This document shows positions 1 to 6,841 of a stretch of 9,079 nt of DNA, in pieces (position 1 is the first letter of the stretch; the number at the start of each line of letters is the position of its first letter). A program made the translations under genes and the position numbers. The notes below the pieces were generated by a model. The model did no database searches, had not been told where the DNA came from, and saw only the letters and a program-made list of their open reading frames with translations. Source of the DNA: Treponema sp. (GTDB lineage Bacteria > Spirochaetota > Spirochaetia > Treponematales > Breznakiellaceae); assembly GCA_031283505.1 (NCBI GenBank), contig JAITBO010000089.1:1-9079 (forward strand). The letters run 5' to 3'.

Positions 1-46
1 GGTATCCGGCGATGACGTTTCGCTTTGCGCTCATGGATACCCCCAT
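1..46 (-). CDS. Divergent CDS, N-terminal fragment, product unknown
   Basis: Read on the minus strand, an ATG at 46-44 opens a frame that stays open to the window edge (15 codons, beginning MGVSMSAKRNVIAGY). A GGAGG ribosome-binding site lies at 56-52, five bases before that ATG, which is good spacing. A second in-frame ATG at 34-32 is too far from the Shine-Dalgarno sequence to be preferred. The gene is transcribed away from prfB. The fragment is too short to recognise a family, and no function is proposed. The call rests on the start codon plus ribosome-binding-site pair and the absence of a stop. Confidence 0.5.
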   Translation of the reverse strand, partial: MGVSMSAKRNVIAGY

Positions 47-50
47 TTTG

Positions 51-56
51 ACCTCC
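51..56 (-). promoter_or_regulatory. Ribosome-binding site of the divergent left-edge gene
   Basis: ACCTCC on the plus strand reads GGAGGT on the minus strand, with five bases between GGAGG and the ATG at 46-44. It is the main evidence that the partial frame at the left edge is a real gene. Confidence 0.5.
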
Positions 57-123
57 GGGAACTATTAGCTCCGGATAGTCTGCCTTGATTTGGGTTACTT
101 TTTCAATGAGGCAACGCGCCCCT

Positions 124-152
124 TTGACAGGTCATGCGCTTTTTCATACTCT
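124..152 (+). promoter_or_regulatory. Weak candidate promoter for the prfB operon
   Basis: A perfect TTGACA -35 box is at 124-129. The possible -10 boxes are poor: TACTCT at 147-152 (17-nt spacer) or CATACT at 145-150 (15-nt spacer). Transcription would then begin around 157-159, at the edge of the ribosome-binding site, leaving a leader of only about 14 nt, which counts against it. The real promoter may lie elsewhere in 47-171 or be shared with the divergent gene. Confidence 0.22.
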
Positions 153-171
153 ATAGGGAGGAGAAGTTTAT

Positions 172-1282
172 ATGCTGTTATCGGAGTTGGGAAGTCCTGT
201 CGCGGAACTGCGGGGGCGAATCGAAGAAACCTGGAGGCGTCTTTGACGAGGCTTCTTTTGGAAGCAGGATAGCGGAGTTGGAAGAACGGACCGGCGGCGA
301 GCTTTTTTGGGATGATCCTGCCGGGGCGGAAAAGGTCTTGGGGGAACTCAAGGCCCTAAAGAGCCGGTATGAACCCTGGAAAGAACTCAAATCGAAGATA
401 GAGGATCTCTCGGTTCTTCTGGAATTGGCTTCCGATGCGGGGGATGAATCCCAGAGCGTGGAAATTGAGACGGAACTTGGAAGTCTTGCCAGGGCCTACG
501 AGAAGCGGAACATCTTTGAGCTTATGCCCGGGGAAGTGGACAAAAACGGCTGTTTCCTCACCATCCATTCGGGAGCGGGGGGAACCGAAGCCTGCGACTG
601 GTCCCAGATGCTGTACCGGATGTACCTCCGGTGGGCGGAACGGAAGGGATTTGCCGTGGAAGAGGTGGATCGTCTGGAAGCCGAGGGAGGCATAAAGTCC
701 GCCACCTGCCGTATAGACGGGGATTACGCCTACGGCTACCTTAAAGGGGAGTCGGGGGTACACCGGCTGGTGAGGATTTCTCCCTTTGACGCCAACGCGA
801 GGCGGCATACCTCTTTTGCTTCGGCATATATTTTTCCGGTCATAGACGACACCATAGAGGTGGATATCCGGCCCGAAGACCTCCGGGTGGACACTTACCG
901 GTCCGGCGGCGCTGGGGGACAGCACGTAAATAAAACCGACAGCGCCGTCCGTTTCACCCATCTTCCTACGGGCATCGTGGTGGCTTGTCAAAATGAACGG
1001 AGCCAGATCAAAAACCGGGCCATAGCCATGAGTATGCTCAAGGCGCGGCTTTACGAATATTACCGGCAGGAGAAAGAAAAGGAAAACGAACGGTTTGCTC
1101 AGGAAAAAAAGGATATTTCCTGGGGCAACCAGATCCGTTCCTATGTTTTTCAGCCCTATACCATGGTCAAAGATTACCGGACCAAGTCGGAGGTTGGAAA
1201 CATACAGGCGGTGATGGACGGAGATATTGATTATTTTATTGAGGAGTATCTGCGTTTTGCATGGAACAACGCGCGCTCTTAG
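172..1282 (+). CDS. prfB: Peptide chain release factor 2 (RF2), with programmed +1 frameshift
   Basis: Class I release factor that recognises UGA and UAA stop codons in the ribosomal A site and triggers peptidyl-tRNA hydrolysis. The start is ATG 172, eight bases after AGGAG (159-163). The first 24 codons read to an in-frame TGA at 244-246; a +1 slip on CTT 241-243 continues at GAC 245-247, giving 369 residues, close to the usual 365. The SPF anticodon-mimic tripeptide that marks RF2 rather than RF1 is at residues 203-205, and the catalytic GGQ at 248-250 lies within YRSGGAGGQHVNKT. The N-terminal helical region and the C-terminal QIRSYVF and QAVMDGDID blocks are also typical. An open frame running upstream of 245 in the shifted frame, to about 134, is not the true N-terminus. 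The gene ends in TAG, which RF1 reads, and it overlaps the next gene by 26 nt. Confidence 0.97.
233..247 (+). promoter_or_regulatory. prfB programmed +1 frameshift site (autoregulatory)
   Basis: An internal Shine-Dalgarno-like GGAGG (233-237) is followed by exactly three bases, then CTT TGA C (241-247). This is the conserved arrangement of the bacterial prfB recoding site. When RF2 is scarce the UGA is decoded slowly, the tRNA-Leu on CUU slips to UUU, and full-length RF2 is made; when RF2 is plentiful, translation stops at codon 25. The mechanism is known for the family. The sequence elements are seen here directly. Confidence 0.96.
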
Positions 1283-2759
1283 GCGTCCCGTCCGTATTTT
1301 TATCCTCATCTTCGGGATGGGCGTTTTCGCGCTTTCCCCTTGCAAAGTCTTTGGTAAGGGGAAGGCCGAAACCGGGACGCGGCCTGAGCCCATCAATATC
1401 GAGTGGGTGTTCTGCGTCACCGCCCTGGATATTTCCGCTCTTCCTCCGGCGCGGCGGATCATCGGCGAAGTCCTCCAGGCTAACCTGGTGGATTCCCTCA
1501 AGGCGGTGGATTACCGCATCAGGATTTTCCCGGAGTACACCTATTATGAAGGTACTGCCTGGTCCAAGGCGCGTCTTGAGGCGGGCAAAAAGCTGGAGGC
1601 CAAACGGAAGGACCGGGATTTGCTTTTATACAAAGGCGACGCCGGATGGAGTTACCGCCGGGCACTGGAAAGCGCCAATAAAGAAATAGCCAAGTTGGAA
1701 GAAGATTTAAAAAAAACCGAAGCGGCGATCCCGGAGATAGGGACCAGACCGGCTTTTAAGCTCACCAAAGAGAACGAACAGGGGACGTTTCCCAAGGCCC
1801 CGGGGGAAGGCGGGGAAAAACGGTTCTGCATAAGCCAGAATGCCGACGCTTTTCTTTCCGGAAAGGTTTCGGAATTCCATGGCCGGCTTTACGTCATTCT
1901 GCGGATCTACGCCCGTTACGCCGATTCGTATATCTACGAAGACAGCGACATCTTCTCCCCGGAGGATCTCAATGTGGCGGTGGAAGAAATTTCTGGCCGT
2001 CTGATTGCCGTCATCGCGGGGACGGAACCGGCGGCTATACAGGTGACGGCGGAGCCCGAAAGCGCCATGGTGCTGATCAATAATTCCTATGCGGGAAGGG
2101 GAAAGACTGAAATACTGGAACATTCCCCCGGGGAGGTGGAAGTTTCGGTATACGCGGAGGATCATAATCTTCGAACGGTTCCCCTGGAATTGGCTGCGGG
2201 GGAATTGGCGGAGCTGTCCATACAGCTTACCCCTCTGGCCGAGTCGATTTTCAATGTGGAAGCGCCCTCCGGTTCCGGCGGTTCTCTGTACCGGGGTTCT
2301 TTGTACCTTGGGGAAGTTCCCCAGGAGGTGAAGCTGCCTCTCAGTCAATACGGGTACTTCCAGATGAACACCCCGGCAGGAGAGACTGCCCAGGCGATCC
2401 TCTTCGGCGGTTCGGAACCGGGCATGGTTAATACGGTTTCCCTTAAACCCATGGCGCCCAAGGGAGAAAAGGAAGTGGACGCCGTAAGACGGAAATATTA
2501 CGGATCCTACGGCAGATTCTGGCTGCTTCTGCCGGCTGCGTATGTCTTGCAAGGTTTATCCTCTACCATGACCAATACGTATAACGCGACAAGAAACCCT
2601 GACTTGTACGATAGGGCTCTGACATTATCCTATGTCAGTATGGGCGTCATGATTGCTGCGGGAGGTTTCCTGTTGGAATCCTTTGTCCGGGAAGCCATAT
2701 ACCTGGTAGTCGCTACCAGGCATGAGCCTAAGCTGACAAAAAAGAAATTAAGGGGTTAA
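1257..2759 (+). CDS. Exported PEGA-like domain protein with C-terminal membrane hairpin, function unknown
   Basis: Product of 500 residues if TTG 1257 is the start. That start lies ten bases after GAGGAG (1241-1246); other in-frame TTGs are at 1227 and 1239. The N-terminus has basic residues (RALRRPVR), then a hydrophobic stretch ending FALSPC, consistent with a signal peptide; the cysteine is only a poor lipobox match because Pro precedes it. Residues about 105-160 are charged and helical, possibly coiled coil. Residues about 259-327 (starting AAIQVTAEPESAMVLINN, with SPGEVEVSVYAEDH inside) resemble a PEGA domain, a beta-rich module common in surface and envelope proteins. Two hydrophobic segments near 421-438 and 455-477 suggest a membrane hairpin close to the C-terminus, followed by a basic tail. 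It overlaps prfB by 26 nt and ends 1 nt before ftsY. It is probably an envelope protein with most of its mass outside the cytoplasm. I do not recognise a named family for the full length. Confidence 0.85.
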   Translation: MHGTTRALRRPVRIFILIFGMGVFALSPCKVFGKGKAETGTRPEPINIEWVFCVTALDISALPPARRIIGEVLQANLVDSLKAVDYRIRIFPEYTYYEGTAWSKARLEAGKKLEAKRKDRDLLLYKGDAGWSYRRALESANKEIAKLEEDLKKTEAAIPEIGTRPAFKLTKENEQGTFPKAPGEGGEKRFCISQNADAFLSGKVSEFHGRLYVILRIYARYADSYIYEDSDIFSPEDLNVAVEEISGRLIAVIAGTEPAAIQVTAEPESAMVLINNSYAGRGKTEILEHSPGEVEVSVYAEDHNLRTVPLELAAGELAELSIQLTPLAESIFNVEAPSGSGGSLYRGSLYLGEVPQEVKLPLSQYGYFQMNTPAGETAQAILFGGSEPGMVNTVSLKPMAPKGEKEVDAVRRKYYGSYGRFWLLLPAAYVLQGLSSTMTNTYNATRNPDLYDRALTLSYVSMGVMIAAGGFLLESFVREAIYLVVATRHEPKLTKKKLRG

Positions 2760-2760
2760 T

Positions 2761-3660
2761 ATGGGGATCGCCGGTTTCAGAGAGCGGCTAAGAAATTTTT
2801 TCGGCCTCCACGATGTGGTAAAAGAAGAACTGTTTGACGATCTTTCGGATCTCCTGGTGGAAGGCGATTTCGGCGCCGCCGAATCCTACAATACGGTAGA
2901 AAAACTGCGGGAACGGTGCAGGAAGGAGAAAGTCCCGGACCCTGAGGGTGTGCGCCGCGTCCTGGCGGCCATTCTGGAGGAGACCCTTGCCCAGGCCGCT
3001 TCCGGCCCTTGGGAAACGGAGTTGTTCCCTGATGGCGGGGGACTCGCCGTCATCCTCCTCCTGGGGGTGAACGGAGTAGGTAAGACTACAACCGCCGCCA
3101 AGCTGGCTTCCCTGTACCGGACATGGAAGGGCCGGAAACCCATCCTGGCTGCGGCGGACACTTTCCGGGCCGCCGCCATAGACCAACTCAAGATACACGG
3201 CGAAAGACTGGGAGTGCGGGTTGTAGCCCACAAACAGGGCGGGGATCCTGCGGCGGTGGTGTACGACGCTCTGGAAGCGGCCCAGGCCGGAGGCGGGGAC
3301 CTCATCGTCACGGATACCGCCGGGCGTATGCACACCAAGGCCGCCCTGGTGGAGGAACTGAAAAAAATAGACCGGATCGTGGAATCGAAAGCTGAGGGCG
3401 GACGGTACGTCAAGTGGCTGGTTTTGGATGCCACCACCGGACGGAACGCCCTGGCCCAGGCGGAGATATTTCACGATGCGGTAAAACTGGACGGAGTAAT
3501 ACTTACCAAATTCGATTCCACCGCCCGGGGTGGCGTTGTGTTTTCCCTGGCGGAGGTCCTCAAGCTGCCGGTACGGTATGTTTGCGACGGTGAAAAATAT
3601 GAGGACATCAAGTCCTTTGACCCTTCGTCGTATGTCAAGGAATTTGCCGGCCTTGACTAA
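2761..3660 (+). CDS. ftsY: Signal recognition particle receptor FtsY (compact form)
   Basis: SRP-family GTPase on the inner face of the cytoplasmic membrane. It docks SRP-ribosome complexes and passes nascent chains to the Sec translocon. The 299-residue product is an N-terminal helical bundle plus a G domain. The P-loop GVNGVGKT is at residues 102-109, DTFRAAA starts at 133 (FtsY form; Ffh has DTYRPAA), DTAGR at 185-189, and the guanine-specificity motif TKFD at 249-252, followed by STARGG. The long acidic A domain of E. coli FtsY is absent; the first residues (MGIAGFRERLRNFFG) could form a short amphipathic membrane-targeting helix. ATG 2761 follows the previous stop by one base, with AAGGGG at 2750-2755 as a probable ribosome-binding site. 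Unlike the more common TGQNA and TKLDGTAKGG versions, this protein has TGRNA and TKFDSTARGG, which are conservative changes. The identification is firm. Confidence 0.97.
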   Translation: MGIAGFRERLRNFFGLHDVVKEELFDDLSDLLVEGDFGAAESYNTVEKLRERCRKEKVPDPEGVRRVLAAILEETLAQAASGPWETELFPDGGGLAVILLLGVNGVGKTTTAAKLASLYRTWKGRKPILAAADTFRAAAIDQLKIHGERLGVRVVAHKQGGDPAAVVYDALEAAQAGGGDLIVTDTAGRMHTKAALVEELKKIDRIVESKAEGGRYVKWLVLDATTGRNALAQAEIFHDAVKLDGVILTKFDSTARGGVVFSLAEVLKLPVRYVCDGEKYEDIKSFDPSSYVKEFAGLD

Positions 3661-4792
3661 GTTCCTGTGCCGGAACGCCCTTCTTGTGGGACTTTTCACC
3701 GGCGCCGTTCTGGGGCTTTACGGAGAGCCCCGGTGGTTTGTCTCCAACGCTGCGGGGATGACCCTGGAGCCCGCCTATTCCCGTCTTGCCCTGAGGAGTA
3801 AATATGCCCTTATGATAGACACCCTTCCTCCCTCCATGATTCCGGATCGGCTCCGGCAATTCTACGTTGCCTCCTACACGGTGGAAGTCCGGGTCCTCTA
3901 CAAAGACGGGGAGGAATCCCGCAGGCAGTGGCTGTTCAAGGACGCGGATGAACGGATACGCATGGTCGCGGTGTTCAACGCCGCTCTTCCCTCAAAGGCC
4001 GCTCCTCCCCCGGAGGATGCCGGAGACTCAGGTGAAGCGGAAGAAGAGAAGCCGGATCTTTCGGGGTTTATCGAGCTTTACAATACCGAAAACCGGATCG
4101 TCGAAGAACATCAGATAGATTCCGACGGAGGGGTCCGTATTGTCACCTATTTTTACGTTAATCGAACCTTGGTACGGGCCGAGACAGTGACAAAGAAATC
4201 CGCCGAAGGGGATGTTGAAGCGGAGCCCGAGGCCTATTGCACCGATTACTACAGGTACAGCCGTTCCGCTTCCCTGCGGGCGGTCGAGCGGGTATATCAC
4301 CGCGCCGAGGAAACCGGGGATAACCGGGTGCGGCTTCCCTTCCCCCACATGGTTCTTGACGCTGCCAGGCAGACCGATTTTGTCAGGCCGGTATTGCCCA
4401 TCAGTTCGGAATTTTTTCAGGACATACTTGCGGATGCGGGGGATAAAGTGATCTATACCACCGACGCCCGGGGCCGCATCCTTACGGAAACCCGGCAAAA
4501 CGAGGCCGGGGAGGTTATTGGGGAAATGCGGAACACCTGGACCGGGAACCGGCTGACCCAGGTCCAGTGGATATCCGGGGAAGACGACCGGATAACGGAA
4601 TATGAGTACAATGACGATGGGGACCGGATCCTGGAACGGAACATCAACAAGGGAATACTTGAACGGGTGATCCGCATATCCGGGGATCAGGAAATAGAGG
4701 AACTGTACATGGATGGCCGGGTGATGCTCCGGGCGGTCTGGGAAAAGGGACGCAAAATATCGGAAGAACGGGTCAGGGAGGGAAAACGGTGA
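3632..4792 (+). CDS. Exported protein with acidic linker and YD-repeat-like C-terminus, function unknown
   Basis: Product of 386 residues from ATG 3632, which overlaps the end of ftsY by 29 nt. No clear ribosome-binding site precedes this ATG; TTG 3644 and TTG 3653 (after AAGGA at 3637-3641) are alternatives, so the start is uncertain by a few residues. Residues 10-31 have a basic flank (K10, R14) and a hydrophobic core ending VLGLYG, consistent with a secretory signal peptide, so the mature part should be periplasmic or outer-membrane associated. Residues about 121-145 are a Pro/Glu/Asp-rich linker. From about 273 to the end the chain has short repeating motifs (TDARGRILTETRQNEAGEV, EYEYNDDGDRILERN) like the YD/RHS-type beta repeats of surface proteins. 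The last four bases overlap lolC (GTGA). Its position just before lolCDE hints at a role in lipoprotein or outer-membrane assembly, but this is inference only; it does not look like LolA or LolB. Confidence 0.82.
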   Translation: MSRNLPALTKFLCRNALLVGLFTGAVLGLYGEPRWFVSNAAGMTLEPAYSRLALRSKYALMIDTLPPSMIPDRLRQFYVASYTVEVRVLYKDGEESRRQWLFKDADERIRMVAVFNAALPSKAAPPPEDAGDSGEAEEEKPDLSGFIELYNTENRIVEEHQIDSDGGVRIVTYFYVNRTLVRAETVTKKSAEGDVEAEPEAYCTDYYRYSRSASLRAVERVYHRAEETGDNRVRLPFPHMVLDAARQTDFVRPVLPISSEFFQDILADAGDKVIYTTDARGRILTETRQNEAGEVIGEMRNTWTGNRLTQVQWISGEDDRITEYEYNDDGDRILERNINKGILERVIRISGDQEIEELYMDGRVMLRAVWEKGRKISEERVREGKR

Positions 4793-6135
4793 GGGCTTTC
4801 CGATGGATAGGATTTGTGGCGGCCCGGTATGTTTCTATAGGCCGCCGGAACCCTTCGGCGCCGGCCTCTGTCTTCGCCGTCCTGGGGATCTTCACCGGGG
4901 TTCTGGCCCTGACGGTGATCCTCGCGGTGATGAACGGTTTTCAGTTGGGGTTCATAGAAAGCATAGTGGAAATATCCTCGTATCACGCCAGGATAGAGCC
5001 TTTGCCCGACGCCCCCGAAGGGCAAGCCCTGGTGGAACGGATACGGCGGCTCCCCGGAGTAGTCTCGGCGGTCCCTTTCCGGGAGATTCAAGGCATAGTC
5101 CGGGGGAACCGGGAAGCCCAGCAGGCGGTAGTTGTCCGGGGTATGCCGCCCCAGGTCCTGGAAATAGACAGGGGTATGGCGGAAAAACTGGAATTTACCG
5201 CCGGTTCCTTCAGTCTGGGCCGAGATGACGCGGTTGTCCTGGGGGTGGAACTGGCCCGGCGTCTGGGCGTAAGGGTAGGGGACGGGATAACCCTGATTTC
5301 CCTTTCCGGGTTTTTTCCGGGGTCCCTTCCGGAGGACGCCGGTGAAGGGGACTACCGGTTCACCGTCACCGGTGTTTTCCGTTCCGGCTTCTACGAGTAC
5401 GATTTGGGCTGGGCTTTTGTCAACAATGTCGCCGCCGGGAACATAGGCGGCGACGCCCCGCTTTCCCTAGGGATCAAGTTCCGCAGCCGCTGGCAGGACG
5501 AGCGGGGTATGGAAAGCGTCAGGCGGCTGGACGAATACCGCTCCATAACGGAAAAAACGGGGATGGATGTCATGCGGTCCTGGAGGGACTATAACCGGGC
5601 GTTTTTCGGGGCTTTGCGGACGGAAAAACTGCTTATGTTCACCCTGGTGGGCCTTATCTTCATCGTGGTTGGTCTCAATATCTTCCAGGCCCAGCGCCGG
5701 TCCGTCCTGGAACGCCGGGAAGAAATCGGCCTCCTCAGGGCCCTGGGCGGCGGCGGCAGGGCAGTCAGGCTCATCTTTGTCTGGGACGGGTTTATCATAG
5801 GGTTTACAGGAGCCTCTCTGGGTATGACGGCAGGGATCCTTATCGCTGGCAATATAAACGCCTTTTTTTCCGTTCTGGAGGGGGTGATCAATTTCTTTAT
5901 CAACCTTTTGAACGGTTTGGCCGTTGTTTTTCATCGGGGCGGATCGGTTATGGATGAGAATTTCGCGGTTTTCTCCCCGGCTGTTTTTTATATAAAAGAA
6001 GTTCCCGTCCGCATTATCCCCCACGAGGTGATCCTGATCTTCCTGTTCGGTCTCCTTTCGGCCCTCCTGGCGGCATGGTTTGCCTCAGGCAAGGTTTCCC
6101 GTACCAATCCTGCGGAGGTTTTGAGGTATGAGTGA
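4789..6135 (+). CDS. lolC: Lipoprotein-releasing ABC transporter permease, LolC/LolE family (first copy)
   Basis: Inner-membrane subunit of the LolCDE machine, which extracts mature lipoproteins from the outer leaflet of the cytoplasmic membrane and hands them to a periplasmic carrier. The 448 residues show the MacB/FtsX-type plan: a first membrane segment at about 27-51, a large periplasmic domain, then segments near 281-302, 334-357 and 414-436. Family marks include FTVTGVFRSGFYEYD in the periplasmic domain, the cytoplasmic coupling stretch ERREEIGLLRALGG after the second segment, FYIKEVPVRI before the last segment, and the ending NPAEVLRYE. GTG 4789 overlaps the previous stop as GTGA, with AGGGAGGG (4776-4783) as ribosome-binding site. 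LolC is chosen over LolE because of gene order and the YEYD block. The two paralogues cannot be separated with certainty by eye. Confidence 0.9.
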   Translation: MRAFRWIGFVAARYVSIGRRNPSAPASVFAVLGIFTGVLALTVILAVMNGFQLGFIESIVEISSYHARIEPLPDAPEGQALVERIRRLPGVVSAVPFREIQGIVRGNREAQQAVVVRGMPPQVLEIDRGMAEKLEFTAGSFSLGRDDAVVLGVELARRLGVRVGDGITLISLSGFFPGSLPEDAGEGDYRFTVTGVFRSGFYEYDLGWAFVNNVAAGNIGGDAPLSLGIKFRSRWQDERGMESVRRLDEYRSITEKTGMDVMRSWRDYNRAFFGALRTEKLLMFTLVGLIFIVVGLNIFQAQRRSVLERREEIGLLRALGGGGRAVRLIFVWDGFIIGFTGASLGMTAGILIAGNINAFFSVLEGVINFFINLLNGLAVVFHRGGSVMDENFAVFSPAVFYIKEVPVRIIPHEVILIFLFGLLSALLAAWFASGKVSRTNPAEVLRYE

Positions 6136-6841
6136 GCCCATCCTAACGGTTAATAACATCGTAAAAAGTTTTGTCTCCGGCGCGGAGACCCTCTTTATCC
6201 TCAAGGGGGTCAGCTTTACGGTGGCAAAGGGAACTACGGCGGCTATAAGCGGTCAGAGCGGCAGTGGAAAGAGTACCCTCCTCAATATCCTGGGGGGGCT
6301 TGATCGCTGCGATTCCGGCGCCGTAACCGTGGCGGACCAGGAGATCACCGGTCTTTCGGAAAGCGGCCTTACCTCCTACCGGAGCCGGAGGGTGGGTTTC
6401 ATCTTTCAGTTTCACTACCTCTTAAAGGATTTTACCGCCCTGGAAAACGTCATGATCCCCGGCTATATGGCGGGTATGAAGAAGAAAGCCGCCCTGGAAA
6501 AAGGCCGGGCTTTGCTGGCGGATGTCAAACTGGAGGACCGGCTTCACCACTTTCCTTCCCAGCTTTCCGGGGGGGAACGTCAGCGGGTCGCCGTGGCTCG
6601 GTCCATGATGAACGACCCGGACATTATCCTGGCGGATGAGCCTACGGGCAACCTGGACCCCGGAAACAGCGAGGCTGTGGCGGAGTTGCTCTACACGGAG
6701 GCCGAAAAATGGGGAAAGACCCTTGTCGTGGTTACCCATGACGAAAAGATGGCGGGCCGGGCCATGATCCGGTACACCCTGGAAGGCGGCCTCCTGGTTC
6801 CCTCGGTTCGGAACGAATCGTGTCAAGGGAACGAACCGTGA
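6128..6841 (+). CDS. lolD: Lipoprotein-releasing ABC transporter ATP-binding protein LolD
   Basis: Cytoplasmic ATPase that powers LolC and LolE. The 237 residues match the usual LolD length of about 230. All ABC motifs are intact: Walker A GQSGSGKST at 42-50, Q-loop in FIFQFHYLL, signature LSGGERQ at 146-152, Walker B IILADE at 166-171 with catalytic Glu171, the D-loop GNLD at 174-177, and the H-loop His204 in VVTHDEKM. The sequence is of the MacB/LolD/FtsE type (ADEPTGNLD). ATG 6128 lies eight bases after GGAGG (6115-6119) and overlaps the end of lolC by 8 nt, so the two are probably translationally coupled. Its position between two LolC/E-type permeases separates it from a lone MacB or FtsE. 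Confidence 0.95.
   Translation: MSEPILTVNNIVKSFVSGAETLFILKGVSFTVAKGTTAAISGQSGSGKSTLLNILGGLDRCDSGAVTVADQEITGLSESGLTSYRSRRVGFIFQFHYLLKDFTALENVMIPGYMAGMKKKAALEKGRALLADVKLEDRLHHFPSQLSGGERQRVAVARSMMNDPDIILADEPTGNLDPGNSEAVAELLYTEAEKWGKTLVVVTHDEKMAGRAMIRYTLEGGLLVPSVRNESCQGNEP

Noticed and set aside
1..41. Inverted repeat GGTATCC (1-7) and GGATACC (35-41), possible terminator of an upstream gene
   Set aside because: It lies inside the better supported divergent coding start, has a 27-nt loop and no following T run.
356..1501. Long open frame on the minus strand across prfB and the next gene
   Set aside because: It is opposite strongly supported coding sequence, has low-complexity GC-driven composition and no recognisable motifs; similar minus-strand shadows occur over the other genes (for example 1707-2552, 2788-3699 and 6823-7605).
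3530..3631. Upstream extension of the exported protein gene into ftsY
   Set aside because: The extra residues are out-of-frame ftsY sequence (GTP-binding region reading) and would place the signal peptide internally; ATG 3632 puts the hydrophobic segment at the N-terminus.
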